Shown here piece by piece: positions 24,299-33,626 of a DNA stretch of 64,000 nt; the stretch's first letter is position 1; every line of letters starts with the position of its first letter. Below the pieces are notes generated by a model, which saw nothing but the letters and a program-made list of their open reading frames with translations, was not told the DNA's origin and did not search any database. Position numbers and translations under genes: made by a program. The stretch spans positions 62,001-126,000 of the forward strand of contig JADJLP010000016.1 in the NCBI GenBank assembly GCA_016710065.1, given 5' to 3'. This DNA is from Candidatus Ideonella esbjergensis (GTDB taxonomy: Bacteria; Pseudomonadota; Gammaproteobacteria; Burkholderiales; Burkholderiaceae_C).

Positions 24299-25264
24299 AT
24301 GCGAGTACACCGTGGGCACCACCTTTCCCCCAGCGCCGTCGGCTGCGCACTGACCATCGGCAATTTCGACGGTGTGCACCGCGGCCACCAGGCCATGCTG
24401 GCGCTGCTGAACAACGAGGCCCGGCACCGCGGCTTGCGCAGCTGCGTGATGACCTTCGAGCCGCACCCGCGCGACTGGTTTGCCGCCAAGGCCGGCAAGC
24501 CCGAGCTGGCGCCGCTGCGCATCGCCACCCTGCGCGACAAGCTGCGCGAGCTGGAACGCTGCGGCGTGGACGAAGTGGTGCTGCTGCGCTTCAACGACGC
24601 GCTGGCCGGCATGAGCCCCGACGCATTCATCCGCCAGGTGCTGGTGCAGCAGCTGCGCACCCGCTACGTGCTGGTGGGCGACGATTTCCGCTTTGGCGCC
24701 AAGCGCGCCGGCGACTACGCCCTGCTGGACGCCGCCGGCAGCGACCTGGGCTTCGACGTGGCCCGCATGATGAGCTACGAGGTACATGGCTTGCGCGTCT
24801 CCAGTTCGGCCGTGCGCGAGGCGCTGGCAGAGGGCAGCATGACGCGCGCCGCCAGCCTGCTGGGCCGGCCCTACAGCATCAGCGGCCACGTGGTGCACGG
24901 CCGCAAGCTCGGGCGCGACCTGGGATTCCGCACGCTGAACCTGCGCTTTCCCTCGCACCGCCCCGCCGCCCAGGGCATCTTCGTGGTGCAGGTGCACGGC
25001 CTGGGCCCCAACCCCCTGCCCGGCGTGGCCAGTCTGGGGGTGCGCCCCACGGTCGAAGACGCCGGCCGCGTGTTGCTGGAAGTGCACTGCCTGCAGTGGC
25101 CCGAGCACATCGCCATCGAGGGCGGCTACGCCCGCATCCTGCAGGTGGATCTGATGCACAAGCTGCACGACGAGCGCCGCTACGAGTCGCTTGATGCCCT
25201 GCGCGCCGGCATTGCCCAGGACGTGGTGGACGCCCAGGCCTGGTGGGCGCGGGCGAAAAGCTAG
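24299..25264 (+). CDS. ribF: Bifunctional riboflavin kinase / FAD synthetase
   Basis: Makes FMN from riboflavin and then FAD. The 321-residue protein has the N-terminal FAD synthetase domain with the nucleotidyltransferase motif TIGNFDGVHRGHQAML, later DFRFGAKRAGDY, and ISSSAVRE-like VSSSAVREALAEG. The C-terminal riboflavin kinase domain follows from about residue 185 (GHVVHGRKLGRDLGFRTLN, then SLGVRPTVED and LLEVHCLQW). It is encoded upstream of ileS and lspA in the order seen in many proteobacteria. A 261-bp gap separates it from ileS. Confidence 0.97.
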   Translation: MRVHRGHHLSPSAVGCALTIGNFDGVHRGHQAMLALLNNEARHRGLRSCVMTFEPHPRDWFAAKAGKPELAPLRIATLRDKLRELERCGVDEVVLLRFNDALAGMSPDAFIRQVLVQQLRTRYVLVGDDFRFGAKRAGDYALLDAAGSDLGFDVARMMSYEVHGLRVSSSAVREALAEGSMTRAASLLGRPYSISGHVVHGRKLGRDLGFRTLNLRFPSHRPAAQGIFVVQVHGLGPNPLPGVASLGVRPTVEDAGRVLLEVHCLQWPEHIAIEGGYARILQVDLMHKLHDERRYESLDALRAGIAQDVVDAQAWWARAKS

Positions 25265-25525
25265 CCGCCCGGTAGAATTGGCCCCATGCCTTCCCGGTTT
25301 GCCCCTCACCAGTCTGCGCCGCGCGGCCACGCCTGCACGCGCCGGCAAACTACGCGCGACCGAATTCGGCGCGCCGCCTGACGTCGCGCCCACCCAAGAC
25401 GTCCACCCTGTCGCCGCTGGCCAGCGAGCGCACAGGCCCAGCGGCTCGCTGCCCTGGTTGGCCACGAGCAACCACTTCGAGCCCCCGCCCGACACGCACC
25501 TTGCGGTGCCCTGATTGACGCGCCC
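25265..25525. other. Intergenic gap between ribF and ileS
   Basis: 261 bp with no supported gene. A weak -10-like TAGAAT lies near 25273. Open frames here are random high-GC frames. I see no riboswitch, T-box or terminator. Confidence 0.4.
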
Positions 25526-28414
25526 ATGACCACCGAAGCCTCCTCCAGCAGCGCCCCTGACTACCGCAGCACGCTGAACCTGCCCGACACGCCCTTCCCC
25601 ATGCGCGGCGACCTGCCCAAGCGCGAACCGGCCTGGGTCAAGGGCTGGAACGACACCGCCGCCAGCGATGGTGGCCTGTACAAGCGCCTGCGCGACGCCC
25701 GCCACGGCGCACCGCTGTTCGTGCTGCACGACGGCCCGCCCTATGCCAACGGCCAGATCCACATGGGCCACGCGGTGAACAAGGTGCTCAAGGACATGAT
25801 CGTCAAGGCCCGCCAACTGGCCGGCTTTGACGCGCAGTACATCCCCGGCTGGGACTGCCACGGCCTGCCCATCGAAAACGCCATCGAGAAGCTGCATGGC
25901 CGCAAGCTCAGCCGCGACGACATGCAGGCCAAGAGCCGCGCCTACGCCACCGAGCAGATCGACCAACAGCGCGAGGACTTCAAGCGCCTGGGCGTGCTGG
26001 GCGACTGGGACCACCCGTACCGCACCATGGACCCGGCCAACGAGGCGGGTGAGATCCGCGCCTTCAAGCGCGTGATCGAGCGTGGCTTCGTCTACCGCGG
26101 TTTGAAGCCCGTCTACTGGTGCTTCGACTGCGGCTCCAGCCTGGCCGAGTTCGAGATCGAGTACGCCGACAAGAAGAGCGACACGCTGGACGTGGCCTTC
26201 GAAACCGCCGAGCCCGCCAAGCTGGCTGCGGCTTTCGGCCTGGGTGCGCTGCCCGCCGGCAAGACCGCCTTCGCGGTGATCTGGACCACCACGGCCTGGA
26301 CCATCCCCGCCAACCAGGCGCTGAACGCCCACCCCGAGCTGAGCTATGCCCTGGTGGACACGCCCAAGGGCTGCCTGGTGCTGGCCGAGAGCCTGGTGGA
26401 GCAATGCCTGGCGCGCTTCGGCCTGGAAGGCCAGGTGCTGGCCACCGCCAAGGGCGAGGCGCTGGCGGGCCTGAACTTCCGCCACCCGCTGTTCGATGTG
26501 GACGCCGGCTACCAGCGCCTGTCGCCTGTCTACCTGGCCGACTATGTGAGCGCCGAGGACGGCACCGGCATCGTGCACTCGTCGCCGGCCTACGGCGTGG
26601 ACGACTTCAACTCCTGCGTCAAGCATGGCCTGAAGGTCGAAGACATCCTGAACCCGGTGCAGGGCAATGGCGCCTATGCACCCGACTTCGCGCTGTTCGG
26701 TGGCCAGCACATCTGGAAAGCCGTGCCCCATGTGCTCGAAGCATTGAAGAACGCTGGCCGCCTGATGGCCACCCAGGGCATCACCCACAGCTACCCGCAC
26801 TGCTGGCGCCACAAGACGCCGGTGATCTACCGCGCCGCCGCCCAGTGGTTCATCCGCATGGACGAGGGCGAGGGCGTGTTCACCAAGGACAAGGCGCCCA
26901 AGACCCTGCGCCAGCTGGCGCTGGACGCGATTGACCACACCCAGTTCTACCCCGAGAGCGGCCGCCACCGTTTGCGCGACATGATCGCCAACCGGCCCGA
27001 CTGGTGCATCTCGCGCCAGCGCAGCTGGGGCGTGCCGGTGCCCTTCTTCCTGCACAAGGACTCGGGCGAACTGCACCCGCGCACCATGGAGATCCTCGAC
27101 CAGGCGGCCGACATCGTGGAAAAGGGCGGCATCGAAGCCTGGAGCCGCACAACGGCAGAAGAGATCCTGGGCCCGCAGGACGCCCCGCACTACACCAAGA
27201 GCGCCGACATCCTGGAGGTGTGGTTTGACTCAGGTTCCACCTTCCAGCACGTGCTGCGCGGCAGCCATGCCGGCCTGTACGCCAACGGCAGCTACCACGC
27301 CCAGGGCCCCGAGGCCGACCTCTACCTGGAAGGCCACGACCAGCACCGCGGCTGGTTCCACTCATCGCTGCTGCTGAGCTGCGCGCTGCATGACCGCGCG
27401 CCCTACAAGGGCCTGCTGACCCACGGCTTCACCATCGACAGCCAGGGCCGCAAGATGAGCAAGTCGCTGGGCAACGGACTGGACCCGCAAGAGGTGTCCA
27501 AGAAATTGGGCGCCGAAATCATCCGCATGTGGGTGGCCGCCAGCGACTACTCAGGCGACATTGCGGGCGACGACAAGATCCTGGCCCGCGTGGTGGACGG
27601 CTACCGCCGCATCCGCAACACCCTGCGCTTCCTGATGGCCAACGTGTCGGACTTCGACCCGGCAGATCAGGTCAAGCCCGAAGACATGCTGGAGATCGAC
27701 CGCTACGCCCTGGCCCGCGCGGCCGAGTTGCAGGCCGACATCCTCAAGCACTACGACGTCTATGAGTTCCACCCAGTGGTGAACAAGCTGCAGGTGTACT
27801 GCTCGGAAGACCTGGGGGCCTTCTACCTCGACGTGCTGAAGGACCGCCTGTACACCACCTCCCCCAAGAGCCTGGCCCGCCGCTCGGCCCAGACCGCGCT
27901 GTGGCAGATCACGAACGCCATGCTGCGCTGGATGGCACCCTTCCTCAGCTTCACCGCTGAAGAAGCATGGACGACGTTCGCGGGGGCCAAGAGCAGCGGC
28001 ACGATCTTCACCGAGACGTATTGGCCGTTCGCCTCGCCGAACGAAGCGCTGCTGGCCAAGTGGTCGCGCATCCGCGCCATCCGCGACGTGGCCAACAAGG
28101 AGATCGAAGCGGTTCGCGGTACTGGCCAGGTGGGCTCGTCGCTGCAGGCTACGCTGGTGATCACCGCCGGTGCCGACGACGCCGCCCTGCTGCGCTCGCT
28201 GGGCGACGACCTGAAGTTCGTCACCATCACCTCAGCCGTCACCGTGGAAGATGGGGCCGAACTGAAGATCACCGTCACGCCCGCCACCGCAGCCAAGTGC
28301 GAGCGCTGCTGGCACTACCGCGACGACGTGGGCGCAGCCGCCGCGCACCCCGGCATCTGCGGCCGCTGCGTGAGCAACCTGCACGGCGCGGGCGAAACCC
28401 GCACGGTGGCCTGA
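25526..28414 (+). CDS. ileS: Isoleucyl-tRNA synthetase
   Basis: Class I synthetase charging tRNA-Ile. At 962 residues it is the bacterial form. The HIGH-type signature is HMGH at residues 79-82 within YANGQIHMGHAVNK. The editing (CP1) domain occupies about residues 200-400 (WTTTAWTIPANQAL). The KMSKS loop is at 643-647 (RKMSKSLGNG). The C-terminal zinc finger is present (AAKCERCWHYRDDVG, then HPGICGRCVSNL). It is followed 4 bp later by lspA, the conserved ileS-lspA pair. Confidence 0.98.
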   Translation: MTTEASSSSAPDYRSTLNLPDTPFPMRGDLPKREPAWVKGWNDTAASDGGLYKRLRDARHGAPLFVLHDGPPYANGQIHMGHAVNKVLKDMIVKARQLAGFDAQYIPGWDCHGLPIENAIEKLHGRKLSRDDMQAKSRAYATEQIDQQREDFKRLGVLGDWDHPYRTMDPANEAGEIRAFKRVIERGFVYRGLKPVYWCFDCGSSLAEFEIEYADKKSDTLDVAFETAEPAKLAAAFGLGALPAGKTAFAVIWTTTAWTIPANQALNAHPELSYALVDTPKGCLVLAESLVEQCLARFGLEGQVLATAKGEALAGLNFRHPLFDVDAGYQRLSPVYLADYVSAEDGTGIVHSSPAYGVDDFNSCVKHGLKVEDILNPVQGNGAYAPDFALFGGQHIWKAVPHVLEALKNAGRLMATQGITHSYPHCWRHKTPVIYRAAAQWFIRMDEGEGVFTKDKAPKTLRQLALDAIDHTQFYPESGRHRLRDMIANRPDWCISRQRSWGVPVPFFLHKDSGELHPRTMEILDQAADIVEKGGIEAWSRTTAEEILGPQDAPHYTKSADILEVWFDSGSTFQHVLRGSHAGLYANGSYHAQGPEADLYLEGHDQHRGWFHSSLLLSCALHDRAPYKGLLTHGFTIDSQGRKMSKSLGNGLDPQEVSKKLGAEIIRMWVAASDYSGDIAGDDKILARVVDGYRRIRNTLRFLMANVSDFDPADQVKPEDMLEIDRYALARAAELQADILKHYDVYEFHPVVNKLQVYCSEDLGAFYLDVLKDRLYTTSPKSLARRSAQTALWQITNAMLRWMAPFLSFTAEEAWTTFAGAKSSGTIFTETYWPFASPNEALLAKWSRIRAIRDVANKEIEAVRGTGQVGSSLQATLVITAGADDAALLRSLGDDLKFVTITSAVTVEDGAELKITVTPATAAKCERCWHYRDDVGAAAAHPGICGRCVSNLHGAGETRTVA

Positions 28415-28418
28415 CGCG

Positions 28419-28940
28419 ATGGCACGCTCCTACTCGGCCAAACGCGGCGGCCCTGGCCTGGCCTTGTGGCTGGGCCTGGCCCTGGTCGTCATCCTGCTCG
28501 ACCAGTTCACCAAGGTGCTGATCGTTGGCAACTTCCAGTTCGGCGAAACCCACACCGTCACATCGTTCTTCGACGTGGTGCGGGCCCACAACCACGGCGC
28601 GGCCTTCTCCTTCCTGCACAACGCCTCGGGCTGGCAGCGCTGGTTCTTCACCGGCCTCGGGCTGGTGGCCTCTGCGGTGATTGTGTGGATGCTCAAACAG
28701 CACCCGGGCCAGAAGCTGTTCAGCTTCGCGATCACGATGATTCTCGGTGGCGCGCTGGGCAATGTCATCGACCGCGTGTGGCACGGCTACGTGGTCGACT
28801 TTCTACAGTTCCACTGGGGCTTTTTGTCGCCCATGTTCCCAGGCGGTTATTTCCCCGCCTTCAACGTGGCGGATGCCGCCATCACGCTGGGCGCCATCTG
28901 CCTGATACTGGACGAGTTGCTGCGCGTTCGGCGCGGCTGA
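28419..28940 (+). CDS. lspA: Lipoprotein signal peptidase
   Basis: Inner-membrane aspartyl peptidase that cleaves the signal peptide from prolipoproteins after lipid modification. The 173-residue protein has four predicted membrane helices. Both catalytic aspartates are in conserved motifs: GGALGNVIDRVWHGYVVDFL and FNVADAAITLG. The N-terminal VVILLDQFTKVLI and AHNHGAAFSFL are also typical. It starts 4 bp after the ileS stop. Confidence 0.97.
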   Translation: MARSYSAKRGGPGLALWLGLALVVILLDQFTKVLIVGNFQFGETHTVTSFFDVVRAHNHGAAFSFLHNASGWQRWFFTGLGLVASAVIVWMLKQHPGQKLFSFAITMILGGALGNVIDRVWHGYVVDFLQFHWGFLSPMFPGGYFPAFNVADAAITLGAICLILDELLRVRRG

Positions 28941-29010
28941 CGTCACAGGGTCAGCACCGCTGGACGGCGCGCAATGCGCCCCCTACCCTGAGCCTACAGG
29001 AGGTTCAGGA

Positions 29011-29811
29011 ATGCAGGATCAAGGTACCCAGGCCGGCAACAACACCCCGTCCACGCCCTTTGACGTGGAACTGAGGCCCTTGAGCATTGGGGCCCCATTG
29101 CAGTGGCTGGCGCTGGGCTGGCACGACTTCAAGCGCGCCCCGGCCATCGGCCTGTTCTACGGCGCCTGCTTCATGGCCATGGGCTGGGCCTTGCTGGGCG
29201 TGTTCGAGCATGCACCGGCCTACACGCTGGCGCTCTCGGCCGGCTTCCTGCTGATGGGCCCCTTCATGTGCCTAGGCCTGTACAAGGTGAGCCAGCAACT
29301 CGAACGCGGCGAACGGCCCAGTCTGATGCGTTCTCTGATGGCCTGGGACACCCGCACCGCCACGCTGGGCATCTTTGGCTTCGTGCTGCTGGTGCTGGAA
29401 ATGCTGTGGGGCCGCGCCAGCCTGATCATCTTCGCGGTGAGCTTCGACGGCATGCCCAACTTCACCCTCGCCACCCTGCTCGACCCTGAGAACCTCAGCT
29501 TTCTGGCGGTCTACACGGCTGTCGGCGGCGTCTTTGCCGGCCTGATCTTCGCGGTGAGCGTGGTCTCCATCCCCATGATCCTCGACCGCCAGACCGATGC
29601 CATCACCGCCGGCCTCACCAGCTTTCGCCTGGTGCTGAGCCAACCCGGCGTGATGATCCTCTGGGGCGCACTGCTCACGCTGCTGGTGGTGCTGGCGCTG
29701 CTGCCTGGCTTTGCCGGCCTGCTGCTCATCGGCCCCATCACCGGCCACGCCACCTGGCACGCCTACCGGACTGCGGTGGTACCTGAACCACCCGAGCATC
29801 AGCCAAGCTGA
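29011..29811 (+). CDS. DUF2189-type integral membrane protein
   Basis: A 266-residue inner-membrane protein with about six predicted helices (for example LFYGACFMAMGWALLGVFEH, LGIFGFVLLVLEMLWG, VMILWGALLTLLVVLALLPG). It matches the DUF2189 layout: a short hydrophilic N terminus, LGWHDFKRAPAIGLFYG, LYKVSQQLERGERPSL, and a C-terminal PITGHATWHAYR. No function is known. The start has a very good ribosome binding site (CAGGAGG, 7 bp before the ATG). It is followed by an inverted pair of REP-like repeats that separates it from the convergent hemW gene. Confidence 0.88.
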   Translation: MQDQGTQAGNNTPSTPFDVELRPLSIGAPLQWLALGWHDFKRAPAIGLFYGACFMAMGWALLGVFEHAPAYTLALSAGFLLMGPFMCLGLYKVSQQLERGERPSLMRSLMAWDTRTATLGIFGFVLLVLEMLWGRASLIIFAVSFDGMPNFTLATLLDPENLSFLAVYTAVGGVFAGLIFAVSVVSIPMILDRQTDAITAGLTSFRLVLSQPGVMILWGALLTLLVVLALLPGFAGLLLIGPITGHATWHAYRTAVVPEPPEHQPS

Positions 29812-29861
29812 ACCGACGGGCGCCTGGTCGCGGCGAATTGCCGCCATAGCCGAGCTCTGCC

Positions 29862-29891
29862 TCGTCATTCCCGCGCAGGCGGGAATCCAGG
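29862..29891 (+). repeat. REP-like palindromic repeat, copy A of an inverted pair
   Basis: ATTCCCGC (29867-29874) and GCGGGAAT (29879-29886) around a GCAG loop, flanked by CGTC and CCAGG. Copy B at 29948-29982 is the same unit on the other strand. Confidence 0.75.
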
Positions 29892-29947
29892 TGTTCGCGT
29901 TCCTGGTTTGTTGGTGACCTCTGCTCACACCAAAGTACGAGCACGAA

Positions 29948-29982
29948 GACATGGATTCCCGCCTTCGCGGGAATGACCGAGA
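29948..29982 (-). repeat. REP-like palindromic repeat, copy B, inverted
   Basis: ATTCCCGC (29955-29962) and GCGGGAAT (29967-29974), loop CTTC. Read on the minus strand it is GGTCATTCCCGCGAAG then GCGGGAATCCATG, matching copy A including the flanks. The pair could fold into one large structure between the convergent genes and may serve as a two-way terminator. Confidence 0.75.
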
Positions 29983-30003
29983 AGCGCCGCAAGGCGCCTC
30001 CCA

Positions 30004-31218
30004 TCAAAGAAATATTTCCTGCAGATCGCTGAGGAAATCGAAGCCTCGCACGGTGGGGCGCAGCACCCGACCCCGAGGGCCATCGCCAGCGTGCACCACC
30101 TCCAGCAAGCCGCGCTGACAAGCCTGCGCAACGCCAGCCGCAATGGCCGAAGGCGGCAGGCCCGTGCGTTCGCCAAACAGAGTCTCTTCAAAGCCCTCGC
30201 GCAGGCGCAGCGTGTTGAGCATGAACTCGAAGGGCAGCGCCCTGCGGCTCACCTCTTCCTGGTTCGACACGGCATTGCCGGCCAGCGCCTCGCGCATGTA
30301 GGCCGCTGGCTCGCGCCACTTCACCTGGCGCAGCACGCGGTGCGGAAAACTCAGCTTGCCGTGGGCGCCAGCACCCAGCCCCAGGTAGTCGCCAAACTGC
30401 CAGTAGTTCAGGTTGTGCGTGCAGCGGTGGCCCGGCCTGGCATAGGCCGAGACCTCGTAGCGCTGCAGGCCGGCCGCGCCGGTGATCTCCACCAGGCGGT
30501 CCAGCATGTCGGCGCTTTCATCATCGCCCGGCAGCACCGGCGGCTTCAGCGCGAAAGGCGTGTTGGGCTCCAGCGTCAGGTGGTAGAGCGAGAGATGCGG
30601 CGGCCCGTATGACAAGGCTGTGGCCAGATCGGCCTCCAACTCGGCCAGACTCTGCCCCGGCAGCGCGTACATCAGATCGAGGTTGAAGGTGTCGAAACTG
30701 GCCGCAGCTTCTTCCACCGCCGCCCTCGCCTGTGCGCCGTTGTGCACACGGCCCAGGGCCAGCAGCTTGGCGTCGTCAAAGCTCTGCACGCCGATGGACA
30801 ACCGCGTCACACCGGCTTGGCGGAAGGCACGGAAGCGGTCTTTCTCGAAGGTGCCGGGGTTGGCTTCGAGCGTTACCTCGCAGCCAGGCTGCAAGGGCAG
30901 CAGGCTGCGGATGTCGCTGAGCAAGCGTTCGATGCCGGCGGGCGAGAACAGGCTGGGCGTGCCGCCACCAATGAACACCGAGTGCACGGTGCGGCCCCAC
31001 ACCAGCGGCAGGCTGGCCTCCAGATCGGCGCGCAAGGCATCCAGGTAGCGCTGCTCGGGCATGGCCTCGGGCGCGTCCTTCCAAGCATGTGAATTGAAGT
31101 CGCAGTAGGGGCATTTCTTCAGGCACCAGGGCAGGTGCACGTACACCGACAGCGGTGGCGGAGCCCCCAGTTGCAGCGTGCCTGGGCGAAGGAAATACTC
31201 GGTCGACGATGCCGTCAT
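30004..31218 (-). CDS. hemW: Radical-SAM heme chaperone HemW
   Basis: A 404-residue radical-SAM protein related to coproporphyrinogen III dehydrogenase but acting as a heme chaperone. The [4Fe-4S] motif is Cys32-x3-Cys36-x2-Cys39 in LPWCLKKCPYCDFNSH. GGGTPSL and LEANPG follow, and the heme-binding signature HNLNYW (HNxxYW) distinguishes HemW from true HemN. The HemN C-terminal domain ends the protein (RRALPFEFMLNTLRL). Its start overlaps the stop of rdgB by four bases. Older annotations would call it an oxygen-independent coproporphyrinogen oxidase. Confidence 0.94.
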   Translation of the reverse strand: MTASSTEYFLRPGTLQLGAPPPLSVYVHLPWCLKKCPYCDFNSHAWKDAPEAMPEQRYLDALRADLEASLPLVWGRTVHSVFIGGGTPSLFSPAGIERLLSDIRSLLPLQPGCEVTLEANPGTFEKDRFRAFRQAGVTRLSIGVQSFDDAKLLALGRVHNGAQARAAVEEAAASFDTFNLDLMYALPGQSLAELEADLATALSYGPPHLSLYHLTLEPNTPFALKPPVLPGDDESADMLDRLVEITGAAGLQRYEVSAYARPGHRCTHNLNYWQFGDYLGLGAGAHGKLSFPHRVLRQVKWREPAAYMREALAGNAVSNQEEVSRRALPFEFMLNTLRLREGFEETLFGERTGLPPSAIAAGVAQACQRGLLEVVHAGDGPRGRVLRPTVRGFDFLSDLQEIFL

Positions 31219-31847
31219 GAAAGCTGCCAGACCTCACGCATCAGTTGCACCATCTTGGCGGCGGCGATGGCACGATGGCTGTGGGCGTTCTTCACTGCGG
31301 CATCCAGTGTGGCCACGGTGGCGTCCAGCGCCGGGATGTACATCAGCGGGTCGTAGCCGAAGCCGCCGTGGCCTTGGCGCTCGCGCAAGAGCTCCCCCTG
31401 CCAGCGGCCAAAGGCAATCAAGGGTTCGGGGTCATCGGCCGCACGGATGGCGACGAGCGCGCACACGAAACTCGCGCGTCGCTGATCCTGCCCGGCCAGG
31501 CACTCCAGCAGCAGGCGGTTGTTTGCCCCGTCTTGCAGAGCCCGGTGCGCCTCGCGCTCGCTGCCGATTGGTGGCGTAAAGGCCGCATACACCGCGCTCT
31601 GCACACCCGGGCGGCCGCCCAGCGCATCCACACAGAGGCCCGAATCATCTGCAATGGCGGGCAGGCCGGTGGCCTGCGCGGCGTGCCGCGCCTTGGCCAG
31701 CGCGTTTTCCACGAAGGTGATGTGCGGCTCCTCGGCCTCGCTCACGCCCAGTGAGCCCTGCGTCACCAGCTCGATCGGCAGTGCGCTGAACAGCGTGCCC
31801 AGTTCCTTGAGTTTCTTGGCGTTGTTGGAGGCCAGCACCAGTTTCAT
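31215..31847 (-). CDS. rdgB: dITP/XTP pyrophosphatase
   Basis: House-cleaning enzyme that hydrolyses dITP, XTP and other non-canonical purine triphosphates to monophosphates. The 210-residue protein has the opening LVLASNNAKKLKEL, the conserved IADDSGLCVDALGGRPGVQS, and HGGFGYDPLMYIP, which matches the family GFGYDPIF motif. HSHRAIA closes the active site. Organised as rph-rdgB-hemW on the minus strand, with a 4-base overlap to hemW and a 19-bp gap after rph. Confidence 0.97.
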   Translation of the reverse strand: MKLVLASNNAKKLKELGTLFSALPIELVTQGSLGVSEAEEPHITFVENALAKARHAAQATGLPAIADDSGLCVDALGGRPGVQSAVYAAFTPPIGSEREAHRALQDGANNRLLLECLAGQDQRRASFVCALVAIRAADDPEPLIAFGRWQGELLRERQGHGGFGYDPLMYIPALDATVATLDAAVKNAHSHRAIAAAKMVQLMREVWQLS

Positions 31848-31866
31848 CTTGGGTCTCTGCGCAAGT

Positions 31867-32604
31867 TCAACGTGAAAGCGGCTGGTCCAGCGCAGCCTTC
31901 TGCGCCTTCACCAGCGTGGCAATGCCATCGGTGGCAAGTTGCAGCAACTGGTCCATCTCGGCGCGGCTGAACGAGGCACCTTCGGCCGTGCCCTGCACCT
32001 CAACGAAGCCACCGGTGCCCGTCATCACCACGTTCATGTCGGTGTCGCAGGCCGAGTCTTCCACGTACTCCAGATCGAGCAGAGGCGTGCCTTCAACGAT
32101 GCCCACCGAGATCGCGGCCACATGGTCACGGATGGGTGACGCAGCGATCTTGCCGGCCGCCAGCAGCACGTTCACCGCATCTTGCGCCGCCACGAAGGCG
32201 CCAGTGATGGCGGCGGTTCGGGTACCGCCATCAGCCTGCAGCACGTCGCAATCGAGGGTGATGGTGCGCTCGCCCAGGGCCTTGAGGTCGAACACGCAGC
32301 GCAGCGAGCGGCCGATCAGGCGCTGGATCTCCTGTGTGCGGCCGCTTTGCTTGCCGCGCGCGGCTTCACGGTCGCTGCGGGTGTGGGTGCTGCGCGGCAG
32401 CATGCCGTATTCGGCCGTGACCCAGCCCTCGCCGCTGCCCTTCTTGTGCGGCGGCACCCGTTCTTCCACCGAGGCGGTGCACAGCACGCGGGTGTCACCA
32501 AACTCGATCAGCACCGAGCCCTCGGCATGGCGGGTGTAGCCGCGGGTGATGCGCAGCGGGCGCAGGCTGGTAACGGCGCGACCGTGGGGGCGTTGATAGC
32601 TCAT
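31867..32604 (-). CDS. rph: Ribonuclease PH
   Basis: Phosphorolytic exonuclease that trims tRNA 3' ends. The 245-residue protein shows MSYQRPHGRAVTSLRPLRIT, the phosphate-binding GRTQEIQRLIGRSLR, CDVLQADGGTRTAAITGAFV, and DLEYVEDSACDTDMNVVMTG. Full length, unlike the frameshifted rph of E. coli K-12. It lies in the rph-rdgB-hemW run, and a stable hairpin precedes it. Confidence 0.98.
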   Translation of the reverse strand: MSYQRPHGRAVTSLRPLRITRGYTRHAEGSVLIEFGDTRVLCTASVEERVPPHKKGSGEGWVTAEYGMLPRSTHTRSDREAARGKQSGRTQEIQRLIGRSLRCVFDLKALGERTITLDCDVLQADGGTRTAAITGAFVAAQDAVNVLLAAGKIAASPIRDHVAAISVGIVEGTPLLDLEYVEDSACDTDMNVVMTGTGGFVEVQGTAEGASFSRAEMDQLLQLATDGIATLVKAQKAALDQPLSR

Positions 32605-32635
32605 GGGGAAATCCTGTGGGTCGGAGAATCATGAG

Positions 32636-32659
32636 ACACGGGCCCCGAGAGGCCCGTGT
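32636..32659 (-). terminator. Hairpin between the PP2C gene and rph
   Basis: Nine-bp perfect stem ACACGGGCC/GGCCCGTGT with a six-base loop. No T-run follows on either strand, so it may attenuate or mark a processing site rather than terminate fully. Confidence 0.45.
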
Positions 32660-32683
32660 GCGTGTGGGGTGCGCGAGCAGCGC

Positions 32684-33595
32684 TCAGGTCTTCTTGCGAG
32701 AAGAGCGCTGGATGGCCTCGTTGATCTCGCGGATCGAGCGCTCAATCTCGGCCTCGTCCAGATCGCCAGAGGCGCTGTCGTTCATGCTGGCCTGGATGGT
32801 GGAGGCAAACACGTCCTCTCCCAGGCTGCGGGTGGAGATGCCGTGGGTGCTGTCGTGATCTTCAGCGGCCTCCCATTCGACGGCCAGCACGGTGACGTTG
32901 TCACAGTTGGCGCCGCCGTTGCGAAGCGCCTGCTCGACCATCTCGGGTACCGCGTCGGACAACGGTCGGGAGGCGAGCAGCTCAACGATGGTTTCGTCAG
33001 TCACCGTGCTCCACAAGCCATCCGAGCAGACCACGATGCGGTCACCCGGGCGCATCATCGTGGGGCCGGAGGTGTCCACCACCGGCTTGCCAGGGCTTCC
33101 CAGGCATGTGAACAACACCGAGCGGTTGAAGCGCGCATCCATGGGCACCACGTGGGCCATGGTCTGCTGCAGCTCGGTGTACGAATGGTCGCGGGTGCGA
33201 GCCACCAGCTCGCCTTCGCGAACCAGGTAAAGGCGCGAATCGCCACAATGCGCCCAGTAGGCCGACTTGCCCTGGATGACGCAGGCCACCACCGTGGTGC
33301 GCGGGGTATCGACCAGGCCCTTCTCGGTGGCATAGCGCAGCAGCAGATGGTGCCCGGCCAGGATGGCGTCCTGCAGGAACTTGATGGGGTTCTTCAGCGT
33401 GGGTTTGGCCTCGCGCTGGAAGGCCGAGGCCAGGGTTTGCAGCGCCAACTGAGACGCCACCTCGCCCTCAGGGTGGCCGCCCATGCCGTCGGCCAGGGCG
33501 AACAGGCCTGAATCGCGCGTGTAGCAATAGCCCATGCGGTCTTCGTTGTTTTCGCGGCCGCCTTTGCGACTGACCTGGTAGACGGAGAACCTCAT
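32684..33595 (-). CDS. PP2C-family Ser/Thr protein phosphatase
   Basis: A 303-residue cytoplasmic phosphatase. The metal-binding aspartates sit in the usual motifs: GGRENNEDRMGY, FALADGMGGHPEGE, CGDSRLYLV, VVCSDGLWS and the late NCDNVTVLAVEW. After the catalytic domain (to about residue 245) there is an acidic, helical tail ending in SSRKKT. It lies 31 bp downstream of the Ser/Thr kinase gene on the same strand and is probably the opposing phosphatase for it. No type VI secretion genes are near, where such pairs are otherwise often found. Confidence 0.93.
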   Translation of the reverse strand: MRFSVYQVSRKGGRENNEDRMGYCYTRDSGLFALADGMGGHPEGEVASQLALQTLASAFQREAKPTLKNPIKFLQDAILAGHHLLLRYATEKGLVDTPRTTVVACVIQGKSAYWAHCGDSRLYLVREGELVARTRDHSYTELQQTMAHVVPMDARFNRSVLFTCLGSPGKPVVDTSGPTMMRPGDRIVVCSDGLWSTVTDETIVELLASRPLSDAVPEMVEQALRNGGANCDNVTVLAVEWEAAEDHDSTHGISTRSLGEDVFASTIQASMNDSASGDLDEAEIERSIREINEAIQRSSRKKT

Positions 33596-33626
33596 GGGAT
33601 GGTGCTGGTGGTTGGGGCAGGCCGGC

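Noticed and set aside
25265..25525. A short ORF between ribF and ileS
   Set aside because: No start with a ribosome binding site, no family resemblance, and composition of a random GC-rich frame.
22277..27190. A 1637-codon open frame on the minus strand across two dehydrogenase genes, rsuA, ribF and ileS
   Set aside because: It is the antisense frame of well-supported plus-strand genes; its sequence is low-complexity His/Gly/Ala-rich, as expected of reverse frames in high-GC DNA.
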